NCBI GenBank assembly: GCA_023935145.1
Contig: CM043703.1
Location: 21,811,227-21,875,226 of the forward strand
Direction of reading: 5' to 3'
Length of the DNA: 64,000 nt
From: Bretschneidera sinensis
Taxonomy: Eukaryota; Streptophyta; Magnoliopsida; Brassicales; Akaniaceae
The notes under the pieces were generated by a model. That model made no database searches. It had not been told where the DNA came from and saw only the letters and a program-made list of their open reading frames with translations. Shown one piece after another: positions 24,567 to 34,587 of this stretch (the stretch's first letter is position 1; each line of letters begins with the position of its first letter). Both the position numbers and the translations under genes were made by a program.

Positions 24567-25147
24567 GATTGTAAGGTTTGTGCAACACCCGTGAAGTTGC
24601 ACGACTAAGTTTCTTAGTGGATTACTTCAAGGAGTTCCTTGAAGAGAGTGGATGTAGGGTCAGAACGAATCAAATATTGCCGAACCACTATAAACTGAGT
24701 TTGCATCCTCTATTCCTTAAACTCTTTTATTTACAGCACATTATTTTTTTACATGCTTGTGAGTTTATTTGTTTTTATAAACTTGTGTTTAATTAGCAAA
24801 AGTTTTTAAAAACCCAATTCACCCCCCTCTTGGATTGAAATCTCAGTCTACAGATAAGAATAATTGATATGTAGAAAATTATTATATGAGAAATAATATT
24901 ATTGAAATAATGAGTCGATTTAATAATGAAGGTGATAAATGAAATTCTTGACGAGCTATGATTGATAAATTGATATGATATATGAGGAGAAGAAATTAGT
25001 GAAATTGATCAAATAATAATTTGAGATGAAGCAGGATAGCTAATTTAAATGTCTGAATACATGCTTCTTTTTTTTGTTCATATGCATATTTCATATCATT
25101 ATTCATATGCATATACCTGAAATAAAAGAACCGGGAGGGGACAGTCT

Positions 25148-25403
25148 AAATGAAAACCTTGACAGCCGGTATATACTGGTAATAAATGAAAAACTGTGAC
25201 AGTCGGTATATTCTGGTGAGAAATGAAAATCGTGACAGCCGATATATGCTTGTGATAAATGAAAACCATGACAACTTATATATGCTGATGATAAATGAAA
25301 ACCGTGACAGTCGGTATATGCTGGTGATAAATGAAAATCGTGACAGGCGGTATATGCTAGTGATAAATGAAAAACGTGACAGTTGGTATATGCTGGAGAT
25401 AAA
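25148..25403 (+). repeat. 36-bp minisatellite in L3
   Basis: Seven imperfect units of 36-37 bases with the core AAATGAAAACCGTGACAG and GGTATATGCTGGTGAT, starting near 25148, 25184, 25221, 25257, 25293, 25329 and 25365. Because 36 is a multiple of three, the array stays open in one frame on each strand (25186-25428 +, 25103-25486 -) and gives 12-residue periodic peptides. This is more likely a by-product of the repeat than a gene. Confidence 0.85.
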
Positions 25404-25923
25404 AGAACCGAGAAGACAGCTGGTCTAAGAAAAAAACATGTTGACATGTGGGAAGACGTTCCCAAATAATAATTCATGCATTGCATTTGTTTTAAATATT
25501 GATTTTTGTTACTGAAATGCTAAAGTGTTGTTCTTGATTGTAAATTTATTGATAGATGAATTAGTCCCATAGAGAGACAAATATGGTGAAAAAGAAATAT
25601 GAAAGTATGATATAATAAGAACTATCTGAGTGATAGATTATGTGTTTTGAACCTCATAACGAGGTAATTATGAGATATAATTGGTAGTCTCAAGGTGAAT
25701 AAATATATGAGAAGAAGAGACTGAGAAAGAATGGGGATTATGATATGAGTAGTGATAATAGAATGCTATTATCAAATTATATGAGATATAGAGGAATGAA
25801 TATTGGAAGACTATTTATACAAATTGAATACTTCTAGTAAATTTAATTCACTGAGCTTGTGAAGCTCACCCCTCATTGTTAAAAAAATTCAGGTAGCAGA
25901 CAGGACAGATAGTTTGGTGAGCT

Positions 25924-26440
25924 GAGATTCATACAAAGTCATTATCTGTAAGCCACGTGGTCCACATCCTCAGACTAACGGAAATAGAAAAAAAATAATT
26001 ATAAATATGCATGCATAATATATGGTATATAATGTTTAGTTGAGATCTAAATGATGTATCTCCCTTGTTGAAGGTTGAGGATTGATGTATGTAAATAATT
26101 GCAGTTGCTATATTTTTTATTGTTGCATATATGTATCGTGTTAGGATTTTCAAAATGTGACAACACCGTCTCGGGGGTGGTTGAGATTCATACGAAGTCA
26201 TTATCTGTAAGCCACGTGGTCCACATCCTCAGACTAATTGAAAGAGAAAAAAAATTGTAAATATGCAAACATAATATATGGTATATAATGTTTAGTTGAG
26301 ATCTAAATGATGTATATCCCATGTTGAGGGTTAAGGTTTGATGTATGTAAATAATTGCAGTTGCTATATTTTTTATTGTTGCATATATGTGTCATGCTAG
26401 GATTTTCAAAATGTGACAACACCGTCTCAGGGGTGACCAA
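25924..26440 (+). repeat. 259-bp tandem duplication at the end of L3
   Basis: Two copies begin with GAGATTCATAC at 25924 and 26183. They include GTAAGCCACGTGGTCCACAT and the stretch AGGATTTTCAAAATGTGACA, and differ at scattered positions. Each has CACGTG, the G-box core. Confidence 0.85.
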
Positions 26441-26459
26441 CCCGGGATGGGTCGTTACA

Positions 26460-27800
26460 ATAAGTCTAGATATGGTGCTATTCAATTCCAATATTTCTTC
26501 TTTAAATTTTCATTTTTTATTTTTTAGATAATCTTGTGAAAAATCATAAAGCATGGAAGATAGTTTTTCTTTTTCTTCCTTTATGCCTTCCATCTCTTTA
26601 GAAAGAGATGAGACTTCTTTTTTTAGAGAGAAATTCCTAGAATCGAATTGCTTCAATTCTTCATGCATTTCATTTATAACCTTAATTAATTCTTCACTAC
26701 TACTAATAATGTTATTATTAGAAGGAGAAAAAGTTGATACCTCATTCTCATTGTCAATTGCCATCAAGCGTAAGTTGGCAATCTCCTCGCATCCAACTTC
26801 ATTATCCGAAATTTTTTCCTCTTCATCATCACTCCATGTGGTTGCAATCATGGCCTTCTTTTTTAAGCTCTTATATGGTTTGCTCGTTATTGGACAATCG
26901 GCCTTGGTATGGTAGGGCTTCTTGTAACCGTAACACATAAGAGGTTCCCTTTTTGAAGTGGATTCCCTTGTGTAAGGTTTATTGCTCTTTTTTAAGAGCT
27001 TGTGAAATCTTTTGGTGATTAAAGTCATCTCACCATCTTCTTCGCTGCTCTCTTCTTCTTCTTCTTTCTTTTCCTCTTTGTTGCTTGTAGAGGCCTTGAG
27101 AGCAATCATATTTTTTTCTTCTCATCATCATTGACAATGGGATTCATTTCCTCCATCTCATATGTCAATAGTGATCCGAGGAGTGTTTCGACATCAAGTT
27201 TTCAAGATCTTTGGCCTCCGTGATATTTGTCTTCTTTGTTTTTCAAGTGGATGGCAAAGACCTTAAGATCTTCCTCGTTAGTTCAAATTCCTCAATGTTA
27301 CTGCCAAGAAGCTTTAGACCGTTAACAATGGTAGTAAAAAATGAGTGCATCTAAGAAACAGTTTCATTTGGAGACATTTTGAAAGTTTCATATTCGGACA
27401 CTAGCATATAAATTTTTTATTTTTTAACTTCGCTAGTTCCTTCATATGTAACTTGCAAGTTTTCTCAAATTTCTTTAGCTGAAATACATGCAGAAATTTT
27501 ATTGTATTCAGTAATATCTAGAGCACAATGTAACATGCTAGTTACTCTACTATTGAGATACATCATTCTGCAATCCTCTTCATTAAACTATGTTTTGAGT
27601 TTAGGCATTATATGATTGATTTCTCCAATGATTATTTCCTTTGTAGGAATTTTAGGTCCTTCTTCAATGACTCTCCATAGATTGTAATCTTGTCATTCGA
27701 CAAAGATTTTCATTATATTTTTCCATTAGTTATAGTTGGAGCCATTGAATAAAGGATGCCTAGTATAGGAATGCCCTTCGGTATAGCTATTTGATGCTAT
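26460..27800 (-). pseudogene. L2 gag, broken and truncated
   Basis: Starts near 27800 (the expected ATG reads ATA) with the copia gag signature FNGSNYN and LWRVIEEGP in the translated - strand. Several stops and frameshifts follow to about 27110. A 199-codon open piece, 27109-26510, holds an acidic coiled-coil region and a zinc-knuckle remnant, CYGYKKPYHTKADC, in which the second Cys is Tyr. It ends at the L3 junction within the segment for NSTISRL. The equivalent region of L4 (17405-17440) continues without a break, which shows the insertion point exactly. Confidence 0.82.
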
Positions 27801-27841
27801 CGGATCAACTCATGGATTTTAAGCCTGAAATTGAGTACGAA

Positions 27842-27853
27842 GCTCTGATACCA
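27842..27853 (-). other. L2 primer-binding site
   Basis: On the - strand TGGTATCAGAGC follows two bases after the LTR end. This is the classic site complementary to the 3' end of initiator tRNA-Met used by plant copia elements. Confidence 0.88.
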
Positions 27854-27855
27854 AT

Positions 27856-29064
27856 TGTAAACCGAGGTTCAAACCCAAGAGGGGGGTGAATTGGGTTTTA
27901 AAAACTTTTGTAGATTAGTTTGCAAGTTTTTAAAACAGTTAAATACACAAAACACAAATCAAATAATATGCTTGAGAGTAAAGAGTTTAAGGAAAAGAAA
28001 GTGCAAACTTCGTTTATAGTGGTTCGGCAATATTGGATTCCTTCCGACCTACGTCCACTCTCTTCAAGGAACCTCCTTGAAGTAATCTACTAAAACTTTA
28101 ATTGTACAACTTCACGAGTGTTGCACAAACCTTACAACCGATCTCTTCCTCACAAAAGTTAATCTCTTCCTCACAGAAGTTACTCTCTTCCTTACGGAAG
28201 TTACAATGAAGTGTTTAATCCTAAACACTCTAAGAGTTATACCAACTCTTTCCCTTTACAATAAATGAAATTTTTTGTAAATTAAATGGTATAGAGATAG
28301 CAATAAATGATTTTACAAATGAACAATATCTCTCTTTCAAGAACAAGCTTGAAGAATGACTCAACAATAAATTTTTCTAAGCTTTTGAGAATTAATGAGC
28401 TATCTTGTGAATTGAATGTGTTCTCTTTTTCTTCTTAAATGCTCATTAAAGTGGGTTTATATAGCCTTGAAGCAATATGGCCATTTGACACTGACTTGGT
28501 AGGTTTGGGGTATGAAATGCTAAAGTCCCGTATCTTAAACAGTCATATTTTTGAATTACCAGTCGACCGGGTCCTTGTACCAGTCGATTGGGTCGCGTGA
28601 CAATTTTCACTTTTTAGGCCAAGGGAGAGTACCAGTCGACTGGAAACTTTCTATCCTAGTTACCAGTCGACTGGATGCTTAACACCAGTCAACTGGGAAC
28701 TTTCTGTCCCGTATCCCAGTCGACTGGTATATGGACCCAGTCGACTGGGTTGACCTTCAACCCAGTTTTCTTTTTTCAAAAACAGTTTTTGACTTAGAAA
28801 CTTTTTGTAATTTGGTTTTGTCAAAGTCTTTTGTAAATTGAGCCACAGATCAAGCTATGTAATTGAATTTAAAAGATTTATAATTGTTTTAATTACCTTA
28901 ATGCCTATTCTAGATATTTTGGCTTGTTTTGGTGTCTTGAGTCACGTTGAGTTCTTGCATTTTGTTTCTGTACTGAATGTTTTTACCACTTAAACACTTA
29001 AATAAAACTATTAGTGCAATTAGAGTAGTATTTTGTCATTATTAAAATCAAATACGGGTCAACA
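27856..29064 (-). repeat. L2 5' LTR
   Basis: 1209 bases; on the - strand it starts TGTTGACCC and ends GGTTTACA. Seven palindromes (CCAGTCGACTGG and variants) lie at 28559, 28580, 28632, 28663, 28685, 28716 and 28737, upstream of the - strand TATA box CTATATAAA at 28456-28464. Hairpin repeats of the CTTCC/GGAAG type lie at 28141-28205. Confidence 0.9.
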
Positions 29065-31140
29065 ATTATAAAGGATATAGGTGTTTAGATCCCATAACTA
29101 GTCATGTTTATACCATTTATCATGTTGTCTTCCATGAACTATGTTTTCCCTATTCTACTCTCACTGCACCTGTCCCCTCCCCTACACCTAACCACTCATC
29201 CATTCCTCCACTTGTTCTTATTACGGGCAAACCCTTGCATCAATCTTCTCCCCCCTATGTCTCCAGTAACTCCTGTTCCTAGTCTCGTTGCTCCTAATCT
29301 TCATTCTCCATCACCGGCTCCCATTACCTCGTTGCCTCTACCTTTGGTCTCTACCCCTGGACCCTAATTTCCTATCACATCACTCAAGCCACCCCACCAA
29401 TGTCTCTCCCCTTACCATCTCCTTTATCCGTCTCCTCAACCCCAACCTCAGCTTCTTCCACTCCCATTGGCATTCCCTCTTCTGAACCAACCGCTCCTTC
29501 TACCTCCACTTTTCCACCACCATACCACCCTGCTCCTTATCACCCCATGATCCCTCTATCTAAGACTATAATTTGAAACCCAAAACAATTACTCTCTCTT
29601 TCCACTATTACCCAACAAACTGAACCATTTTTCTCAAGCAAATAAAGATCTCGAGTGGTAGTTAGCTATGTCTGACGAATTTAATGTACTTTTAACTAAC
29701 CACACTTGGGATCTGGTTCCATATGATCCAATAAAAAATATAGTTGGGTGTAAGTAGATTTATAAAATTAAATATAGGGTTGATGGATCTGTAGAGCACT
29801 ACAAAGCGAGATTGGCTGCTTAGGGATTCCATCAACAACTAGGTATTGACTATTATGAAACTTTAAATCTTGTTGTTAATACTACTATACGCACTATTTT
29901 ATCCTTGGCAATTTCTTATTCATGGGTGATTCGACAACTTGATGTTAAGAATGAATTTCTTTATTGTTATCTTAATGAAGTGGTGTACATGAAACAACCT
30001 CCTGGTTTTGTTGATACCTTTCGTCCCACTCATGTCTATAAATTACGCAAAGCCATTCATGGTCTGAAATAGGCTCTTCGCGCTTGGTTTCACAGCTTCA
30101 GTTCTTTCCTTCTTACTCTTGGTTTTTCTTGTAATATAGCAAACACTTCAATGTTTGTTCTTGCGTCATCCCATGGTCTTCTTTTCTTACTGTTGTATGT
30201 TGATGACATTATTCTCACCGGTAATAATTTTAATCCTCTTTTTTATTGTATTCATGCTTTATCTAATCAATTTTCTATGAAGGATCTTGGTGATCTTCAT
30301 TATTTCCTTGGCATTGAAGTTGTTCATCGTCCACTAGTTTGTTTCTCTCTCAAACTAAATACACCAACGAACTTCTAGTTAAATTTTCTATGTCTTCAGC
30401 CAAACCAGTTAAAACTCATCTACCTTCTCATACCGCACCTTCACTACATGAGGGTGACTTATTAATAGATTCATCAGAATTTAGGAGTATGGTTGGAGGT
30501 CTTTAGTACTTAACCATGACCCGACCTGATATTGTATATGTTGTTAATCTAGCTAGTCAGTTTTTGCATGCTCCCCACATGGCTCATTTTCAGCTTGTTA
30601 AACGCATTTTACGTTATTTATGTGGTACTACTAATCATAGGTTACTTCTTGCTTCTGTAAAGGATTTTTCTCTTTCATGTTATGCAGATACTGACTGGGC
30701 TGGTTGTCCTGACAGTCATCAGTCCACCAGAGGTTATGCTGTTTTCCTTTTACCATATATTATTTCTTGGAAAGAAAAGAAACAACCCACTGTGTCTCAT
30801 TCCAACACTGAATCTGAATATCGATCCATTGTCTATGTTATAGTTGAGACCTACTGGATTCGCCAGCTTCTATATGACTTACACGTGTTCTTAACTTGTC
30901 CAGTTCGAGTGTATTGTGATAACATTGGTGCCACTTATCTTGCTAGTAATCCAGTGTTCCATGCTCGTACCAAGCATATTAAGATAGATTTTCACTTTGT
31001 TCGCAAAAAAAGTAGCCCAATGAGATGTCCAGATCCTGTATATTTCTACTAATGCCCAACTTGCTGATATCTTCATAAAAAGATTGTCATCAACTCGGTT
31101 TCTTCAACATAAAAGCAATCTCTCTATGGTTTCACCTCAT
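29065..31140 (+). pseudogene. L1 pol (integrase end, RT, RNase H), broken
   Basis: After the integrase end, a Ser/Pro/Thr-rich linker with stops runs to about 29640. RT begins near 29668 (MSDEF, HTWDLV), with in-frame TAG at 29821 and 30070; its catalytic box YVDDIIL is near 30197. A frame change follows 30378. RNase H is open at 30516-31052 with YADTDWAG, NTESEYRS and YCDN. A frameshift near 31040 precedes the normal end ADIFIK. This is a Ty1/copia reverse transcriptase and RNase H, inactive here. Confidence 0.85.
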
Positions 31141-31154
31141 TCGAATTGAGGGGG

Positions 31155-31408
31155 CGTATAAATGTATATACTCATAATGTAAATAATATTAGGAATTTTC
31201 AGTCTATTGTAAATAGAAAATCTTAGTCCTATTAGAACACTCTGATACATCATAATCCAATTAGGACACTCATCTATAAACACTCTATAAATATGAGTTT
31301 CTAATACTACAATATTAAGCAGTTGGAATATACAAATCATAAATTTCTATTTCTATCTCTTCGAAGGGTTTTATCAATTAGGACTGTTGTCTCAGTTTGC
31401 ACCCTACA
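31155..31408 (+). repeat. L1 3' LTR
   Basis: A short LTR of about 254 bases directly after the purine tract. It has a TATA box (CTCTATAAATATG, 31285-31297) and ends CCCTACA. The start reads CGTATAAATG, so the usual initial TG seems mutated. The matching 5' LTR is not in the window, so the ends are inferred. Confidence 0.6.
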
Positions 31409-32846
31409 GTATTAATTGAAACAATTACCACCTTAAATTTTCTTGTTAAAAATAATGGAGACATACATATGCACACGTGATTTATTCAAGGAGAAAACTT
31501 GCACTAGGCAGTACTCGCATAGAAATGGATGAAGAATTGAAACAGAGGAATCGAGATGCAGAAACCCATATACTATTAATTGAAGAGAACATGAATTACA
31601 ACAAAGATATTAATCAAGAAAAATAAAAACTATTTTTTCTTTTAACATGAATTTCTCACATCTAACACTTTTAAGAGCGCATCTAAAAAAACACCTTTTA
31701 GAGAACATGTATTTTGGATTATCAGATAAAACAAACATCTAACACTTTTAAGAGCACATTCTAAAAAACACTTTTTTAAAGAACATATATCTTTAATAAA
31801 ACAAACAACATAATCATAAGGAAGATAAGTTTTTTTCCTAACACTGTATTATGAAATATACATGACACAAATATGTGTTCAACTATTGGATGATATGAAA
31901 AGAGAAAAATAAAGAGAGAAAAACTAAGAGATTTTGTTTTAATCTAATGATTGAAGAAGCCTTGTAAGGTTAGACAATAATTTTTCAACAAATAAAGGCT
32001 TTTTTACCCAAATAAGAAAACCCCTTATTCTTACAATCGTTTCAGATTTCAATCATATTTAATAAAAAAAATAAACTATTTAATTAAATAATCATGTGGT
32101 GGTTGCAAGTGAGCATGGAAAATATAGACTTCACACAGTGAGTTCTTAAGCTCAATCACTAGTCACCCCTTAGTGATTAATTCTTGCAATTTTGTTGGCA
32201 ACCAAATATAGAAATCTCAAATAAAGATTTATAGCGTAATGGTTTCTCTGGTTTTCTTTTTCCTTTTACTTTTTATAATTTTCTTTTTCTAAATTAAAAG
32301 AATAAAAGTATTTCTTCAAAATTAACTTGACAGAGTTTTAGTAGTTAAATTCCACATGAAAGGCCGTTTAAATTGCCATTTTGTTCGTTATTCTGTTTTG
32401 CTCTCTCTTTGGCCTTGTGAAACAAAATTTGCCTCCTCCTTCTCCTCTCTCTTCTCTCTTCCCCTGCAAACAACAAAAACCAAATCAATCAATATACTCC
32501 ACCTTTTTATGGTTAGTTTCTTCTCTTTCTCTCGTATCCTCCATTTTTTCTCAAGAACTGAGAAAGGAAAAAAAATAGAATGGAAATGACTATTGAAATC
32601 CGGGGTTTACTTGATTTGCCAATGGTGGGTTAGGGTTTCCCTCGTTATCCCAAAAAAAAAAGAATTAAACGAAACAGTCTTTTCCTTTTCTTTAATTTTC
32701 TTGACAAATTAAAAAAAAAAAAAGGTATTGTTAAGTGTTTTGGTTTTGTGATTGTTTTAATGTTTTTTCTTCTTTTGGTTTGTGAATTTTGTGGTTAGAT
32801 CTTGTAGGTTTGGGGTGTTATTGTAAGAGAGGAGAAGAGTATATAA
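31409..32846 (+). other. Upstream region of the RABA2b-like gene
   Basis: AT-rich DNA with no ORF. A segment of about 55 bases is duplicated at 31660-31713 and 31736-31790 (CATCTAACACTTTTAAGAGC). From about 32390 to 32480 the sequence is rich in CTCTCT and TTCCCC, the kind of pyrimidine tract common in plant 5' untranslated leaders, so transcription probably starts near 32350-32400. No unambiguous TATA box is seen. Confidence 0.55.
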
Positions 32847-34237
32847 ATGGCATACAAGGTGGATCATGAGTACGATTACCTATTCAAGATTGTATTGATT
32901 GGAGACTCGGGTGTTGGCAAATCCAACATTCTTTCGCGGTTTACACGAAATGAGTTCTGTTTGGAATCAAAGTCCACCATTGGTGTTGAGTTTGCAACAA
33001 GGACTCTTCAGGTTTGTTTTTGATGGTTGCAAATCCTGATTTGTTTCTTTTATTCATCTGAAAATAAATTAGTACTTTTTCTCCCTTTATAAACTGCAGC
33101 ATTTTTATATTAGGAGATTGGCATTGTTATGTAATAGCCTTCGTGGTTATAATAATGTGAAACTATTGGATTTCTTTTATCATGATTTTTTCTATGAATA
33201 CATAAGGAGAATGGATACAACTCTGACAAGATATATGGCCTTCTAAGGTCTACATTTTATTAACATTCTGAAGTTTTACGTATGCCTAAAAACATAGAAA
33301 TCTGGATTGAATTGATGACTTTAATAGCATATTTTTTACATGGTAATTAATTGGTACTGCTCAAAGACCTCGTGCTCTACTCTTGCGGATTAAGATCCTG
33401 TGTATTTGGAGTTTTGTGCAGTTGGTGATGCTCTATTCTTTATCTTTATATGCTATGTTGCTCTCTGCTGGAAAGAATTGTTTATTATGTGAAAAAACAC
33501 ATTTGATTGTTGAATTGAATCTGGGTACTTCAATCATTCTCTGTTTGAATACACAAATGCACACACACGACTGCTTACTGCTTTGGTACCCAGTTAATGG
33601 CTTAATGCCATGACCAGTAAATGGAGATTATATAGGCTGTAGCAAGAAATGATGAAGTTTCAAATATATCTAGCTTATCTGATTTTTTTTATGGCATATA
33701 TCTAGCTAGTAGCTAGATTACACAAATTGAACTATTTTATCATATATGATGCAGGTAGAAGGGAAGACAGTTAAGGCACAAATATGGGACACAGCTGGTC
33801 AAGAGAGGTACCGAGCCATCACCAGTGCTTACTACAGAGGTGCTGTTGGTGCGCTTCTGGTTTATGACATAACCAAGAGGCAAACCTTTGACAATGTCCA
33901 GAGGTGGCTGCGTGAACTTAGGGACCATGCGGACTCCAACATTGTCATCATGCTGGCCGGAAACAAGTCTGACCTCAATCATCTGAAAGCAGTCTCAGCC
34001 GAAGATGCTCAAGATTTGGCAGAGAAGGAAGGTCTCGCGTTTCTTGAGACATCAGCATTAGAAGCATTGAATGTCGAGAAGGCATTTCAGACCATTTTGT
34101 TGGATATTTACCACATAATAAGCAAGAAGGCACTGGCGGCACAGGAGGCTGCTTCCACTACTGGCCTTCCTCAAGGCACTACCATTAACATCTCCAATCT
34201 GTCTGATAATAACAAGAGAATCTGTTGTTCTACTTAA
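32847..34237 (+). CDS. RABA2b: RAB11-type small GTPase, RABA2 clade
   Basis: Two exons, 32847-33011 and 33755-34237, joined by a GT-AG intron, give a 215-residue protein. The intron lies after codon 55 (TLQ|VEG), the usual place in plant RABA genes. All GTPase motifs are present: P-loop GDSGVGKS (19-26), WDTAGQE (66-72), NKSD (125-128), ETSAL (153-157) and a C-terminal CC pair (212-213) for geranylgeranylation. The RABA effector region STIGVEF is intact. The sequence style ([27 protein letters not shown]) points to RABA2b rather than RABA1 or RABA4. Members of this clade cycle between the trans-Golgi network and plasma membrane or cell plate and direct secretory vesicle traffic; this is family knowledge. 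The gene appears intact. Confidence 0.95.
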
Positions 34238-34581
34238 CAAGATACTCCTCTGTATGACTGAAAAAGAAAAGCCAGCACACACGTTGGCAATTTTTTGCAC
34301 AATTGGAACAGACATGAAAAATACTTTCCTTCTGCCATATATATTACTCTTAGAGGCCATGTGGGAAGCAGATTTTTGGTTCTTAACAAGCCATGGGTTT
34401 ATGGAGAACATGATGGTGTAAGCACTCTCATCTTTTTGATTCAGCGTTCACTGAGATATAAGGATGGGAAACTGTTGTCTTTTCGCTTAGGCAGGGATAG
34501 ATGAAAAGAGGCATTGTAAGTGTAGCTTCATTGTTACTACTTCCTTTTGACCTTGTTTACATTGGTTCATTTTCGACTTTC

Positions 34582-34587
34582 AATAAA
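34582..34587 (+). terminator. Polyadenylation signal of RABA2b-like gene
   Basis: AATAAA lies about 345 bases after the stop codon in a T-rich 3' region. It is the best candidate for the near-upstream signal. Confidence 0.5.

Larger units (their letters stand above)
16892..24852 (+). mobile_element. Sirevirus-like Ty1/copia retrotransposon L4, part in window
   Basis: The order gag, LDSG protease, integrase, RT, RNase H, a long 3' region with an env-like gene, purine tract and LTR identifies a Ty1/copia element of the Sirevirus branch; an env-like ORF after pol and multiple purine tracts are reported hallmarks. Its gag was split by L5; the 5' LTR and gag start lie left of the window. The 3' LTR ends at 24852 and the next bases GATAA are the candidate target duplication. 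L4 itself interrupts L3. Pol and env-like frames are broken. Confidence 0.9.
23730..24852 (+). repeat. L4 3' LTR
   Basis: 1123 bases, TGTTGACC to GTCTACA. It is homologous to the L2 LTR (27856-29064, opposite strand): same start, same palindrome array, same TATA position, same repeated CTTCC/GGAAG hairpins, same end. The palindromes lie at 24046-24254 and the TATA box (CTATAAAAAC) at 24277-24286. Confidence 0.9.
24853..26459 (+). mobile_element. Gypsy-type LTR fragment L3
   Basis: It ends in GGGTCGTTACA at 26459, a terminus typical of Ty3/gypsy LTRs that start TGTAACGACCC. Upstream is GAGCTTGTGAAGCTCACCCC, a block seen near the 3' end of many chromovirus LTRs. On its right it abuts the gag of L2, with ATAAG (26460-26464) as candidate target duplication. 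On its left it is cut by L4, so its start, and whether it was a solo LTR or a full element, lie outside the window. It has no ORF of note but two repeat blocks. Family assignment is tentative. Confidence 0.6.
26460..29064 (-). mobile_element. Sirevirus-like Ty1/copia retrotransposon L2, 5' part in window
   Basis: The - strand order is 5' LTR (29064-27856), primer site (27853-27842), gag (about 27800-26460). Gag stops at 26460 where L3 was inserted; the rest of gag, pol and the 3' LTR must lie left of the window. L2 is related to L4 but distinct: their LTRs differ clearly and are 1209 and 1123 bases long. L2 itself sits inside the integrase of L1. The base 29065 onward reads ATTAT, the candidate target duplication. 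Confidence 0.88.
29065..31408 (+). mobile_element. Ty1/copia retrotransposon L1, 3' part in window
   Basis: The oldest layer of the stack. The sequence opens in the integrase C-terminal segment YKGYRCLDP (29066 onward), which is well inside a copia pol. It continues through a Ser/Pro-rich linker, RT and RNase H to a purine tract (GAGGGGG, 31148-31154) and a short LTR (31155-31408). The missing 5' LTR, gag, protease and most of integrase should lie beyond the left edge of the window, because L2 was inserted here. Confidence 0.85.

Noticed and set aside
25103..25486. 127-codon - strand ORF with a regular 12-residue period
   Set aside because: It is produced by the 36-bp minisatellite, which is open on both strands; no start context, similarity or splice signals support a gene.
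24853..26459. Reading L2 and L4 as one element with inverted LTRs
   Set aside because: Their LTRs differ in length and sequence, each has its own correctly oriented gag, and a separate gypsy-type LTR fragment lies between them.
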